DNA of 64,000 nucleotides from Bretschneidera sinensis (lineage: Eukaryota; Streptophyta; Magnoliopsida; Brassicales; Akaniaceae). The stretch covers positions 19,145,227-19,209,226 of the forward strand of contig CM043703.1 of assembly GCA_023935145.1 (NCBI GenBank). Direction: 5' to 3'. A model generated the notes under the pieces. That model saw nothing but the letters and a program-made list of their open reading frames with translations. It was not told the DNA's origin and ran no database searches. Positions 19,860-29,938 of this stretch are shown piece by piece. The stretch's first letter is position 1. Every line of letters begins with the position of its first letter. Both the position numbers and the translations under genes were made by a program.

Positions 19860-22800
19860 ATGGCTTCAAATTTCGGTATTAAGAAGTTTGATGGAAAGGG
19901 AGATTTTTCCCTATGGAAGCGGAAGATCAAGGAGGTTCTTGTGCAACAAAAAGTGGACTTGGCTATTGGAGAAGATGATGCTTTTCCAGCAAGTGTCACG
20001 GAGGGCCAGCGGACCGAGATGAAGAAGATGGCTTACAGCACCATTTTCTTGCACATGTCGGATAATGTCACAAGGGAGTGTGGAGACTCGGAAGATCCAT
20101 CTGCATTATGGAAGAAACTAAATGAGTTATTTCTTGCCAAGACTCTCCCGGATAAGAAGTATCTTCGGAAACGAATCTTTGTTTTTAAATTTGATCCTAA
20201 GAAAGAGTTGCAAGATAATCTTGATGCCAAGAAAAGGAGTGCATCAAGTGGTAAAGGTCGGTTCTTTAAAAGAAGGCCAACAACTCAGTATGGCAGCAGC
20301 CATGGCTACTACCGGGACAAAGGTAGAGGAAAGAGCCATGGGAGAGTGCATAGGAGCATGCATGGCTACTATCGGGACAGAGGTAGAGGAGAGAGCCATG
20401 GGAGAGTGCACAGCAGCATGCATGGCTACTACCGGGACAGAGGTAGAGGAGAAAGCCATGGGAGAATGCATTCCAAACTAAGATTTGGAGGGAAGAGCTG
20501 CTACTACTGCCATAAGGAGGGTCATGTTAAGAAAGATTGCAAGAAGATGACAAGGGATAGAGGAGAAAGCCATACCAAGAATGGAGAGGCTTCAGTTGCC
20601 AAAACAGAACAGCAAGATGATGATGTTCTTGTTGTGTGCTCAAGTGTGAGCAAGGGGCAAGAAGGCAGCGGGAAATGGAACTTGGATACCGGGTGCACTC
20701 ATCATATGAGCCCTCACAAAGAATTGTTCAAGAATTTCAAGAAGATCAATGATGGAAGAGTCTTCTTGGGGAATGACAATTCTTGCCAAGTGAGAGGGAT
20801 TGGAGACATCCAATTGAGGATGTTTGATGGAGTCACAAGGCTGCTGGAAAATGTGAGGTATGTTCCAGATTTGAAGAGGAACTTGATCTCACTAGGGCAG
20901 CTGGATTCCATGGGCTATACATGCAAGATAGAGGGAGGAAAGATCAAGGTGGCCAAGGGATCTTTGGTAGTGATCAAGGCAGCAAGAAACGATGGACTCT
21001 ATGAGATGATCGGAGAAACATATACCAATGATCAAGCAGCAAGCTTGATGGCTGAGCTGGACAAGGCAGCCCTTTGGCACACTCGCTTGGGACACATGAG
21101 CGAAAAGGGCCTGCAAGTGCTTAGCAAGGAAGGTCTACTTGGTGGTGACAAAGTAGAAGAACTGGATTTCTATAAGAGCTGTATTTTTGGGCAGTAACAT
21201 CGGGTCAGCTTCAACACCGGGGTGCACAAGTCTAAGTGCATTCTTGACTACATTCATGCGGACCTTTGGGGACCAGCTAGGACACCAACACAGGGGGGTA
21301 ACATTTACTTTCTGCCTTTAATTGATGATTATTCAAGAAAAGTGTGGGTTTATTTGGTGAAAAATAAATCAGATGCATTGAATAAGTTAGTGGTGTGGAA
21401 AGGGCTGGTTGAGACTCAAATGGGTAGAGTAGTTAAGGGGATAAGAACCGATAATGGCTTAGAAATTTTTAACCAAGAACTTGATCAATTCTGTAGGTTA
21501 AATGCCATTCTAAGACATAGGACGGTTGTGGAAACTCCTCAGTAAAATTGAGTTGCTGAGTTATTGAATAAGACCCTTATGAAAAAAGTTAGGTGCATGC
21601 TAATAGGATCCGGGTTACCAAAATATTTTTGGGGAAAAGCTGTAGCTACAACTGCATATTTGATTAATAGATCACCCTCTAGGATTGTATACCATAAGAC
21701 TCCCGAAGAGTTGTGGAGTGGAAAACCCCCTGAGTTGGACAACCTTAGGACTTTTGAGTGTGCTGCGTATGCACTCCAAAAGGAGGACAAGCTTAGCCCA
21801 GGATCTAGAAAATATGTGTTTCTAGGATATGGGGAAGGGGCTAAGGGGTACAGGTTTTGGTCCTTAGAAAAAGAAGGATTTAAACTCATAATAAGTAGGG
21901 ATGTTGCCTTTAATGAATTGTTATTTCCCTACTTAGAGAAAACTAACCTTGCAGGGGCTAGTGAGCAAACCAATTCAGAAATTATTGAGCATAGCATCAA
22001 GGGAGATTCTGTTCAGGTAGAGCAAAGGAGGCAAGAGGGTTCGGACCAGGTAGAGCCCTTGGATGATTGTCAAGCTCAAGAAACTCAAGAAGAGGCTGAA
22101 CAAGAAGAGGATGCTGCAGCAAGTCAGAAGGACTTTCAGCTCATAAGAGACCGGGAAAGAAGGCTGGTCGGACCACCTTCAAGATATGGGTTTGCGGATG
22201 CTTCGGATGCAGCAGCTCCTTGGAAAGAAGGAGAGATGAGTGAACAAGAAACTTACACAGTGGCCTTGGAGTGTAAGGATTCGTCAAAGTGGCAGCTAGC
22301 TATGGAGGAAGAAATTGATTCTTTGAGGAAGAACAATTTCTGGGAATTGGTGAAAATTTTAGGAAATCAGAAAGTTGTGGAATGTAAGTGCACTAACAAG
22401 ATCAAAGAAGGGTGCCCTCTAAGAGATGAAGTCTGGAATATGGCTAGGCTGGTGGCAAATGGGTTCACAAGAAGAGAAGACATAGGTTTCACATAAACTT
22501 TCTCACCTGGACACAAGGTGGAGAAGATGGTGAGTATCCTCACCTATGTCATTGATGGGTTGTTAGTTTGGAACAGCAGGAAGAGGATGGAAAGGTTTAC
22601 ATCTCAACTCAGTGAGGAGTTCGAGAGGAAGGATCTTAGCCTTGCACAAAAGATCCTTGGGATGAGGAGAATCATCCGGGAAAGGAAGAGAAACAGGTCA
22701 AGTGTTTCTTGGGCAATGGATGTTTTCAGCAAATGTGTGAGTAATCCTGAAAAAGAGCGTTGTCTTGGGATGAAGTGGTTACTGAGGTACATGGAGGTTC

Positions 22801-23159
22801 AGTGGCAGCCAGTGGTAGCACTCATAACAACCAGGGCAGAATGCATAGCGGCTACGGAAGCCATAAAGGAGGCTATGGGGTGCAAAGGGCTGTTGGACGA
22901 GTGGGAGGTCCTAAAAGAGCAGGTGGTGGTAACTTTGGATAACCAAAGTGCGGGGCACTTTTGGAGGAATCCGGTGTTCCATGAGGGGACAAAGCATATG
23001 GATGTTTGGTATCATTACATTCTGGAAAATGGTACGAAATGATGCATTCATGTTGACAAGAAGACCACGGAGAAAAGTCCTGCAGATTTAGGCACCAAGG
23101 TTCTACCTCTAAGAAGGTCCAATCATTGCCTTGGACTTCTTAGGAATGAAGTTGGTTAA
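19860..23159 (+). pseudogene. gag-pol of element B, stop-riddled and internally deleted
   Basis: One frame runs from the ATG at 19860 (MASNFGIKKFDGKG) to a stop at 23157. It is interrupted by stop codons at 21195, 21543, 21549, 22494 and 23040, with no frameshift. Gag with three RG-rich repeats (20304-20483) and a CCHC knuckle (CYYCHKEGHVKKDC), protease (DTGCTHHM), GAG-pre-integrase and integrase can be followed. RT lacks the [10 protein letters not shown] and YGLKQ regions and has YVID in place of YVDD. RNase H keeps only short remnants. These gaps coincide with those of element A. The start codon lost in A is present here. A Gag-protease-partial integrase product to 21194 is the most it could make. 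Confidence 0.88.
20304..20483 (+). repeat. In-frame 60-bp coding repeat, three units (element B gag)
   Basis: Three 60-bp units starting at 20304, 20364 and 20424 encode GYYRDRGRGESHGR-type blocks. Units 2 and 3 are the most alike. Element A has two units. Confidence 0.9.
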
Positions 23160-23241
23160 TTGGTAACTCCAGATGAGTTTGGATCCCGAAGCTTTCTGCA
23201 CAATGGTTCAGGTTTTTGAACTCTTAGACAAAGGTAGAGAT

Positions 23242-24066
23242 TGTTGTTATTTGTCTAAGTTTTAAACATGTCCAAACATGGTCTAAGGTTGGTTAATGTC
23301 CAAACCAATTGTGGGATATCAAATTTCAGTAAGTTATAAGGTTGCACACATATGTGTGCTTCAATTTTGAGCATGGGAAGGTCAGGCACACTGCTGTGGA
23401 AGTTTCTGCCCATAGGCAGGAGGTGTGCGCACAGCATCAGGAGGCTGCAGCATCAGGTCACGCCGCAGCACACAGCACCACACCAAAACACACAGCATCA
23501 CTTAGAGAGTGATGAAGGGCTGAGATTAAAGGAAGAACATGATCAAAGGGAGGATTGATTCACAAGATTGTCCAATAATTAAGAGGCTATAAAAAGGGTT
23601 TCCTAGCCTCATTTCAAGTGGTGAAAAAAGTGTGTGCGAGAACCACACAGGTTGTGACATTGTGAGATCATTGTAAACACAAGAGAGAATTGTGTGAGAG
23701 ACATAAACACAAGAAGGACTCTTAAAGTGAGGCTGGTTGTAAAGAAGAGAGGTTAGTAGAGAATTGATTGAAAGCATTGTAATAGGTCTATCACTTTTTC
23801 GTTCTCTTCTTGGTTCTTCAAGAACTTGGATTCTTGAAGGGGATTGCTGTAACTTTGTAAGAACTATTGAGATAGTGCAGAGAGTTCGGAGGAACTCACG
23901 GGGACGTAGGCACATTGCCGAACCTCGACAACAAATTAGTTGTCTTCTTTCTTTCTTTGATTTTCTGTTCTTGTGTTCGATTGCTGAAATTCTTTCTACA
24001 AGTCATTCAAGACTTGGGTGTTTGGAAGATCACCACCTGGGCATCTTGTCAAGGTGATTTCCAACA
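23242..24066 (+). repeat. 3' LTR of element B
   Basis: 825 bp, preceded by the purine-rich AAAGGTAGAGAT and ending TTTCCAACA before the germin-like codons. Confidence 0.92.
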
Positions 24067-24420
24067 AGTAGCAATATTAGTTTTGAAAGACTTGGCTAAA
24101 ATTTCATCATCAATGCTAGTTGTGAACAATGTCCCAGGAATTGACACTGTTCCTGCACTTGCACTACCAAAGGCAGAGACTGCAAAAGCAGGTTTTTGCT
24201 CATCACTGCTGTACTGAAAATGAACAAGTCTCTTAGGAAACACAAAAATGACTCCTTTCTGAAGCGTCTGTGTAAAGAGCTTGTTAGTAGTGTCAACAAA
24301 CCCAACTTCAAGGGTTCTTTCTAGTAGAAACAGAAGCTCAGCTACACGAGGATGGGTGTGAGGAGGGTTAACCGAGCATGCTGGGAGTAAAACTGCATAA
24401 GAAACACTAGGTCCATTAAT
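24067..24420 (-). pseudogene. Germin-like protein fragment, cupin core
   Basis: Minus-strand translation gives INGPSVSYAVLLPAC, then VNPPHTHPRVAELLF (germin box with the metal-binding HTH histidines and Glu), GFVDTTNKLFTQTLQKG, FVFPKRLVHFQY (second germin box with its His) and SAFGSASAGTVS, up to AKSFKTNIA at the element B junction. The C-terminus continues at 18268-18225. The N-terminal half (signal peptide and first conserved cysteines) is missing: upstream of ~24420 is an A-rich minus-strand run with no coding match. It is therefore a truncated fragment even without element B. It lies antisense in the CACTA element. Confidence 0.85.
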
Positions 24421-25149
24421 TTTTTTTCTTTTTTTCTTCTTTAGCAGTAATCAAACCTAAAGATCAAATGATCTGATCTTGCAAGGGAACAACATATGAT
24501 ACTTATGGATCAGCCCAAGGCAGCCCACTAGCATTTTGCTTTCCCTTTCTTTTTTTCTATAGCAACACAGGGCACCCCACCAGCATTTTGCTTTCCTTTT
24601 CATATGGTTCCAAGGGAACAGCCCCAACAGAATCTTATGGATCAGCCCTACTATTTATATTGTGGGCCATTCATATATATCTCTTCATGCTTTTGTGGTA
24701 TTTGCAGTTGGTTTGGGGTTGCTTTTGTTTCAGATAATGTGGTTTTATGGTTGTCCAAATATGGTTGTTTTCTGTTTTTTGCTCCCCTCCTCTTGTTTTT
24801 GTGATGCACATGGTGATTGAATTAATGGTTAATTTACCAAATACTTTACACTTTTTTCTGTCCTTTCATGGAAATTCAGCCAATTTGGTGATATCTACCA
24901 AGAGGAGTATTTTGTGAATTACTTTAATGATGAAGTAAATATCAGCCAGTTTTCATAAATCTATTTGGTTTATTCTGTTTGGATTGTATATTTGTTTTTT
25001 TATTTACAGGATGCTTTATGGAAACATAGGGGAAATTCTGCTCGTTTTTCTATAAAATCTTATAAGCAACTTTTCTTTTATGTAACTTTCGTTGCAAAAA
25101 ACTATTCAATCTTTGGAGGAGTTTAATCTTTATTGTTTCATAATTGTAG
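24421..25149. other. CACTA interior without identified gene
   Basis: Mostly AT-rich. Positions 24480-24660 contain diverged internal duplications (GGATCAGCCC and AGCATTTTGCTTTCC each occur twice). No product recognised. Confidence 0.4.
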
Positions 25150-25548
25150 GTGACAGCTGAAGCTCATGTGGCCGAACTTGTTGCTGCTTCAGGATCTTCT
25201 GATGCTAGCAATAATTTACAAATACAAAATGAAGTTTTCACCGAGCTTATGGGTGAAGAAAGTTCTGGTCGTGTACGAGGTCAAGGGTTTGGAGTTACGC
25301 CCTCAGCCGTGTATGTACTTTCATCTTAAATTAGGAATGATATAGGATACAATAGGGCTTATGCTGAAGAGATAAATAATTTGAAAGCACAAATAGAAGA
25401 ACTCAATCAAAAGCATGAACATAAAATTCAAGAAATAACAATGAAGCACGATGATCAAATGAACAGTATGCAGTCCCAAATGGATGAGTTGAAGTCTTTA
25501 CTACAGCGGTTGGTTAATGGAGGATCTCATTTTTTATTTCTAAAATAA
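25150..25548 (+). pseudogene. Transposase_24-type gene, 3' exons
   Basis: After a clear acceptor (TAATTGTAG) the exon 25150-25310 reads VTAEAHVAELVAASG, then GEESSGRVRGQGFGV, the usual tail after the KDGTxIDE block. A second part, 25335-25548, encodes a charged heptad-rich coiled coil (EEINNLKAQIEELNQKH, then MDELKSLLQRL) to a stop. Only 24 nt separate the two, too short for a plant intron, so the intron seems to have been partly deleted and the product is probably broken. It is the downstream continuation of 16079-16660 and lies just inside the CACTA terminus. Confidence 0.68.
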
Positions 25549-25739
25549 TTTTTCAGACTTCATTCAAATACTTAGTTGTGTACTTATGAATTTATATGTT
25601 AATTAACTCTGAATGTTTTTTGTGTAAATTAATGAAATGACTTTTGAATTGATATTTGAATTTTTATGGATTTGATGGTATATACATATATTGAAGCATG
25701 GTCTATATATATTTGTTGATATATATTAAACCCAAAATA

Positions 25740-26080
25740 GTGTAAAAACGCAAACCAAGCGCACAAAAATTGTCAATATTAGGCAAAAGCGCCACTATAT
25801 TGCGGCGCTTAAAGGTGCCACAATATGGACAATTTTGTTCGTTATATACCAGCACTTCTAAGCACCGTTATAGAAGTGCCGAAATATAGCGGCACTTACA
25901 AGCGCCGAAAAAATGCATATTTCGGCACTTAACGTAAGCGCCGGTACTGGCACTTCGACACAACACATATCGGTGCTTTATCCGACGTTTTCCATAAGTG
26001 CTGGTATAACATATTGCAGCACTTTAAAGCGTTGAAATATGCTAAAAAATGTGCCGGCATATGCCATTTATCTTGTAGTG
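25740..26080 (+). repeat. CACTA subterminal repeats and 3' terminus
   Basis: Many copies in both orientations of a short motif around AGTGCCG/AAGCGCCG (for example GCGGCACTTACAAGCGCCG), ending in CTTGTAGTG at 26080. In CACTA elements such subterminal repeats bind the transposase. Confidence 0.8.
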
Positions 26081-26789
26081 TAAGTCGTCAAATCACATTA
26101 ATAATTAAAATAATTATAATTATATTAATAATTTTGTACTAATTTTTTTTAGTTATTTACTGAATATAGTAATTTCGAGAAGAGAGAGAGGTCTGAGTGG
26201 AACCAATGTTTTAAAAAAAAGGGTTTGGGGGTGAAATCGAGCAAAAAAGCCCAGAGGCGTGATTGTTGAGGCGGAAATTCTATATATATGTTTGTTAGTA
26301 ACATACCAACCATTAAGCAGCAGTGGTTTAGTGGTAGATTAATATGTTACCATGTTACAGGCCTGGGTTTGATTCCCGGTTGGTACATTTGTCATGCACA
26401 TGTCTTCTTTTTTTATGTCTTTTTTTAACCTCCTTTCCACCATTTCCTTTTTTTTTCCCTCCTTTGTTTCCACTAATTAGCAAATTCATTAAATAGGCTC
26501 CATATTATATACTCTGCATTTCATTAATATCATTTTATAACATCATTAGGATTGCATTTTCTATGCTATCTAATTTGTTGCTTTTAATAGATTTATATAT
26601 GTGAATTTGTTATACCAATATAAGTGTGTAAACATTAATCAGTAAACATTTGACACTTAACATTGTGTTATTTTTATATTTGTTGGAATTTGGAACGTGT
26701 TTGTGTCTTGTGATGAATAGATTGGTCAATTTGAAAATTAGAATTTGGTTTTTGGAGTGTGATTTATGATTTATTGATGAAAAATGAGA
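26081..26789. other. Intergenic, AT-rich
   Basis: No protein gene seen. It contains the tRNA-Gly-like pseudogene at 26317-26387. A short segment (GTGAATTTGTTATA, then AAGTGTGTAAAC, near 26600) recurs in diverged form at ~29438 on the far side of the Gypsy element. Confidence 0.45.
26317..26387 (+). pseudogene. tRNA-Gly-like pseudogene or SINE head
   Basis: Resembles tRNA-Gly: D-arm/A-box CAGTGGTTTAGTGGTAGA, T-arm/B-box GGTTTGATTCCC. The anticodon loop TTACCAT gives anticodon ACC in the expected place. The anticodon stem is mismatched (ATATG against GTTAC), and the 3' acceptor strand pairs better with TACCAA at 26304-26309 than with the adjacent GCAGCAG. This indicates decay or an insertion. 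It is not a convincing functional tRNA. Confidence 0.6.
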
Positions 26790-26794
26790 TTATG

Positions 26795-27292
26795 TGACAC
26801 TGGTCAGAATAGTGATTATTCTGCAGGCTAGTTTCGGCAGATATCTCACAGGGAAGAAACATAAGAAAAACCCCAAAAACACAGAGAAACACCTCTGGTC
26901 TAATTTAAAATTATGCAAATACCAATAATAATGATAATCTGTCTTTTCTGTATGTGACCTCCTTATTTATAAGGTCAAAGTAAAAAAACAAAAAAATCCC
27001 CGAAAACATAATCATGGGGAAAACTAAGGAAATTACTAAAACTAAGCGATTATATTAAGGCAGAATCAACGGCAGTCAATTCTGACTTGAACACAAAAGG
27101 AAATTGCAAATGGAAAGTTTCCTAAAACTGGAAACTGCAAATTTGAAGGCCTAAAACAGAATCAACGGTAGTCAACCGTTCTAGGTAGTCCACCTGCCAT
27201 TTTTGCACTGATCTGCCAACTCAAGGGATCTCAGTGCCAACAACGTGTTATCTGACAACTCAGCATCATCTGATTCGGATCCTCTTGCATCA
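26795..27292 (-). repeat. 3' LTR of the Gypsy element
   Basis: 498 bp. The end of the pol reading frame runs about 110 bp into it, with the stop at 27181. Confidence 0.85.
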
Positions 27293-28884
27293 GTCGCCTC
27301 GGGTTGGAAAGAACTCGTCCTCGAGTTCACAATAGCTTCATCGGAATCCACAAAACAAGGACTCGGGTGTTTCACATTAAAGACATCAGGCGGTAACCCA
27401 GGAGGAAGATCCTCTAGCGTCAGGTCAGAAAACTCTGCTAGTAGCTGCTGCACCTCTGCTGGTAAATCTGGATTCATGTCTGCTGCACTATTCCGACAAG
27501 GCAATAGAGCATGGTCCACATCTCCACGCTCAATCTCAGCTAAAAACCTGGACATCGAAAGCAGATTAGTATTATTGGCTACCGGAGTAGGAGTGGTTCC
27601 TTCCCGACGAGGTACCAACAAAATCTTCTTCCCTTTAATGCTAAGGGAATATGTATTTTTTCGCCCGTCATGAATAACACTGCGATCATACTGCCAAGGT
27701 CTGCCTAACAATACATGACAAGCATCCACCGTCGATGATCATCTTGCAAACTTTATCTGCAACTATGCAGGTCGTGTGAAAAATATTGGTTCTCAACCAA
27801 TCATCCCCTGAATCGCCCTTGGGGGTCAGTAGACTCTTACGAACGACCAGAGTCTCATGACCATCTCCATACAACATATCTCCATCTTCATCTTCGTCAT
27901 ACAAAGGCTCTCCAATCTCCTCAGTTTCGTTTACCCCGTCGTCCTCAATCAGGAGATTTTTGCCCTTATGACTAGCAAGCTTCCTGCACTCAGTCGATTT
28001 ATGCCCACGTTCACCACATCTGAAACATCTAATATTTGGGTTAGAGTTACCTTGGGGTGGCTGCTGGGCAGGACGAGATTCTTGAGGGTGAACTGGCCGA
28101 CTGCTTTGATCGCTTCTGATCATTAGCCTCTTATTCTGCTGTTTTTCCATCGCAAGTGCACGCTGGTATGCTTCAGAAACGGTCCACAGTGAGTGAAGGC
28201 TGCGGGCAGGGGCTGCAGTAATCCCCCCAAATACCGTGCCACCATCTGCTCTTCTGTCTCGGATAAATTATTCTGGGCTATAAATTGATAGAACTCCTCT
28301 GTGTAATCATCCACCGATCTTGTGCCTGGCCTCAATGAATGAAGTCGCTGAAACAAGGTTTGAGTGTAGCCGAAAGAAAGGAAGTGACCATTCATCTTCT
28401 TCTTCATTCTCTCCCAATCTGTGATCTTGGCCTTGCCCTGCCGATCGCGTGAGCGCCTCAACTGCTCCCACCACGAAGATGCTCTGCCTTTGAGTTTGAT
28501 GGCGACCACTTTCACTTTGACACGATCTGGGACTTCCTTATACTCGAAAATACGCTCTACTTCATTCAACCAATCGATGAATCCTTCGGCCTGTAACGTA
28601 CCAGAAAACTCGGGCAGATCCACTCTGAAACCGAGGTCTCCGTAACGATTCTCCCGACCATGGTGCTCCCAGAATCGAGCAGGATTGTGATACGGGTTTT
28701 CGAAACTAGAATCGGAATCGTGATCTTCCATCTCATGATCACCGAAATTCTGCGCTGCTAGACGCTGGGTTAACTCTACAATTTGCCTCTGTAAATCCTC
28801 AATCATCGTATCCTAAACGTTACGATCACGATGTGGGGCTTCCTCATTCGGAACCTGCCCACGACGGCCACGACCACCAGCCAT
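27181..28884 (-). pseudogene. gag-protease (plus pol C-terminus) of the Gypsy element
   Basis: Starting MAGGRGRRGQ at 28884, the frame meets a stop at 28815-28813, then encodes a Retrotrans_gag domain ([18 protein letters not shown], then [22 protein letters not shown]). The frame shifts near 28150-28250, giving a CCHC zinc knuckle (CFRCGERGHKSTEC) and an aspartic-protease-like segment (MIIDGGCLSC). It shifts again near 27700-27730, giving LLGRPWQYDRSVIHDG and the LPPGLPP linker, fused directly to the C-terminal pol tail DVFNVKHPSPC and a stop inside the 3' LTR. RT, RNase H and integrase are missing. Two frameshifts and one stop make it a pseudogene. Confidence 0.85.
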
Positions 28885-28921
28885 GGAAACTAATGAAATC
28901 TCACCCCAGGAAAATGCTGAA

Positions 28922-28933
28922 GCTCTGATACCA
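28922..28933 (-). promoter_or_regulatory. Primer-binding site of the Gypsy element
   Basis: Minus strand TGGTATCAGAGC, two bases from the end of the 5' LTR (28936). tRNA-iMet type. Confidence 0.85.
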
Positions 28934-28935
28934 AC

Positions 28936-29432
28936 TGACGCCGGGCATAATAGTGATTATTCTGCAGGCTACTTTCGGCAGATATCTCACAGGGAAGAAA
29001 CACAAAAAAAACCCTAAGAAGACAGAGAAACACCTCTGGTCTAATTTAAAATTATGCAAATACCAATAATAATGATAATCTGTCTTTTCCGTATGTGGTC
29101 TCCTTATTTATAAGGTCAAAGCAAAAAAAGGAAAAATCCCCGAAAACATAATCATGGGGAAAACTAAGAAAATTACTAAAATTAAGCGATTGTATTAAGG
29201 CAGAATCAACGGCAGTCAATTTTGACTTGAATACAAAAGAAAATTGTAAATGGAAAGTTTCCTAAAACAGGAAACTACAAATTTGAAGGCCTAAAACAGA
29301 ATCAACGGCAGTCAACCGTTCTAGGTAGTCCACCTGTCATTTTTCCGCTGATCTGCCAACTCAATGTATCTCAGTGCCAACAACGTATTATCTGACAACT
29401 CAACATCATCTGACTCGGATCCTCCTACATCA
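28936..29432 (-). repeat. 5' LTR of the Gypsy element
   Basis: 497 bp, TG to CA on the minus strand (29432 to 28936), next to the PBS. Clearly similar to 26795-27292. Confidence 0.87.
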
Positions 29433-29437
29433 TTATG

Positions 29438-29938
29438 TGAATTTGTTATATTATTGTAAGTGTGTAAACAACAACCACTTAACATTGTGTTTGTGATGTT
29501 AACCTGTGTTTGTGAAATATTTTGATAAATATTCATTCATAGGTCTTAAGTTAGTAAAGTTTATTGATAATTAATTTATTTATATTATTTTAATTTTTTA
29601 GTATTTTTATAATTTAATTAATATTATTTTATTCAAAATGTTTTAATGTTTCAAAATATTTACGCTTCAACGTGTCGAGGATTATACCTCACTTCATTAA
29701 AGCAAAACATCTCGTCAAACGTGCTCGTCTCTGAAAACAGTGATCGGAACTTTATAGGAAAAAAAATGTTGATGAGAAGTGAGTTGTTGCCACGTGTAAA
29801 CCGTTTTAAAGATGCTTTAACGGCGGTGCCGGTTTGAAGCGTGGAAATTGGAAGCCGATCTTTTCATGTTCGGGCACTTTTCGTGCCTCGTCCAAGAACA
29901 CTGCTTATTCGAAGCTCCGTACGCGAAACCGAACGGAG
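29438..29938. other. Upstream region of the cyclophilin gene
   Basis: AT-rich up to ~29640, then a more balanced stretch to the ATG at 29939, presumably promoter and 5' UTR. I cannot pick a certain TATA box. Confidence 0.4.

Larger units (their letters stand above)
18269..24066 (+). mobile_element. Copia LTR retrotransposon with chimeric leader (element B)
   Basis: 5798-bp element of the same family as element A: LTRs at 18269-19095 (827 bp) and 23242-24066 (825 bp). It sits in the germin-like fragment, whose reading frame resumes exactly on the other side. The target duplication is TGTAG (18264-18268) versus AGTAG (24067-24071), one base different. Unlike element A it carries about 520 bp of foreign sequence after its first PBS, including an LTR of another small retroelement and a second PBS. 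Its gag-pol has five stops and the same RT/RNase H deletions as A. Confidence 0.9.
16036..26080 (+). mobile_element. 3' part of a CACTA (En/Spm-like) DNA transposon
   Basis: The right end reads ATTTATCTTGTAGTG at 26080, the complement of a CACTACAAGATAAAT terminus. It is preceded by 25740-26060, dense in short direct and inverted AAGTGCCG/AAGCGCCG subterminal motifs. Inside lie exons of a Transposase_24-type gene (16079-16660 and 25150-25548). Between them are antisense host-gene fragments and the later LTR element B. The left terminus and the main transposase gene are missing, replaced by the LTR remnant ending at 16035. The left limit given is where that LTR ends. A 3-bp TAA follows the terminus, but its partner was not found. 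Confidence 0.75.
26795..29432 (-). mobile_element. Internally deleted Ty3/Gypsy retrotransposon
   Basis: 2638-bp element on the minus strand: 5' LTR 28936-29432 (497 bp), PBS, gag-protease, 3' LTR 26795-27292 (498 bp). A perfect 5-bp target duplication TTATG flanks it (26790-26794, 29433-29437). RT, RNase H and integrase are absent: the reading frame jumps from the protease-RT linker (LPPGLPP) to the C-terminal end of pol (DVFNVKH). Non-autonomous and also mutated. Confidence 0.88.

Noticed and set aside
17976..24506. Shared ACAACATATGATACTTA on both sides of the germin-like fragment, as a possible target duplication of the captured block
   Set aside because: A 17-bp match in AT-rich DNA can occur by chance, the positions do not coincide with the fragment ends, and the flanking sequence differs.
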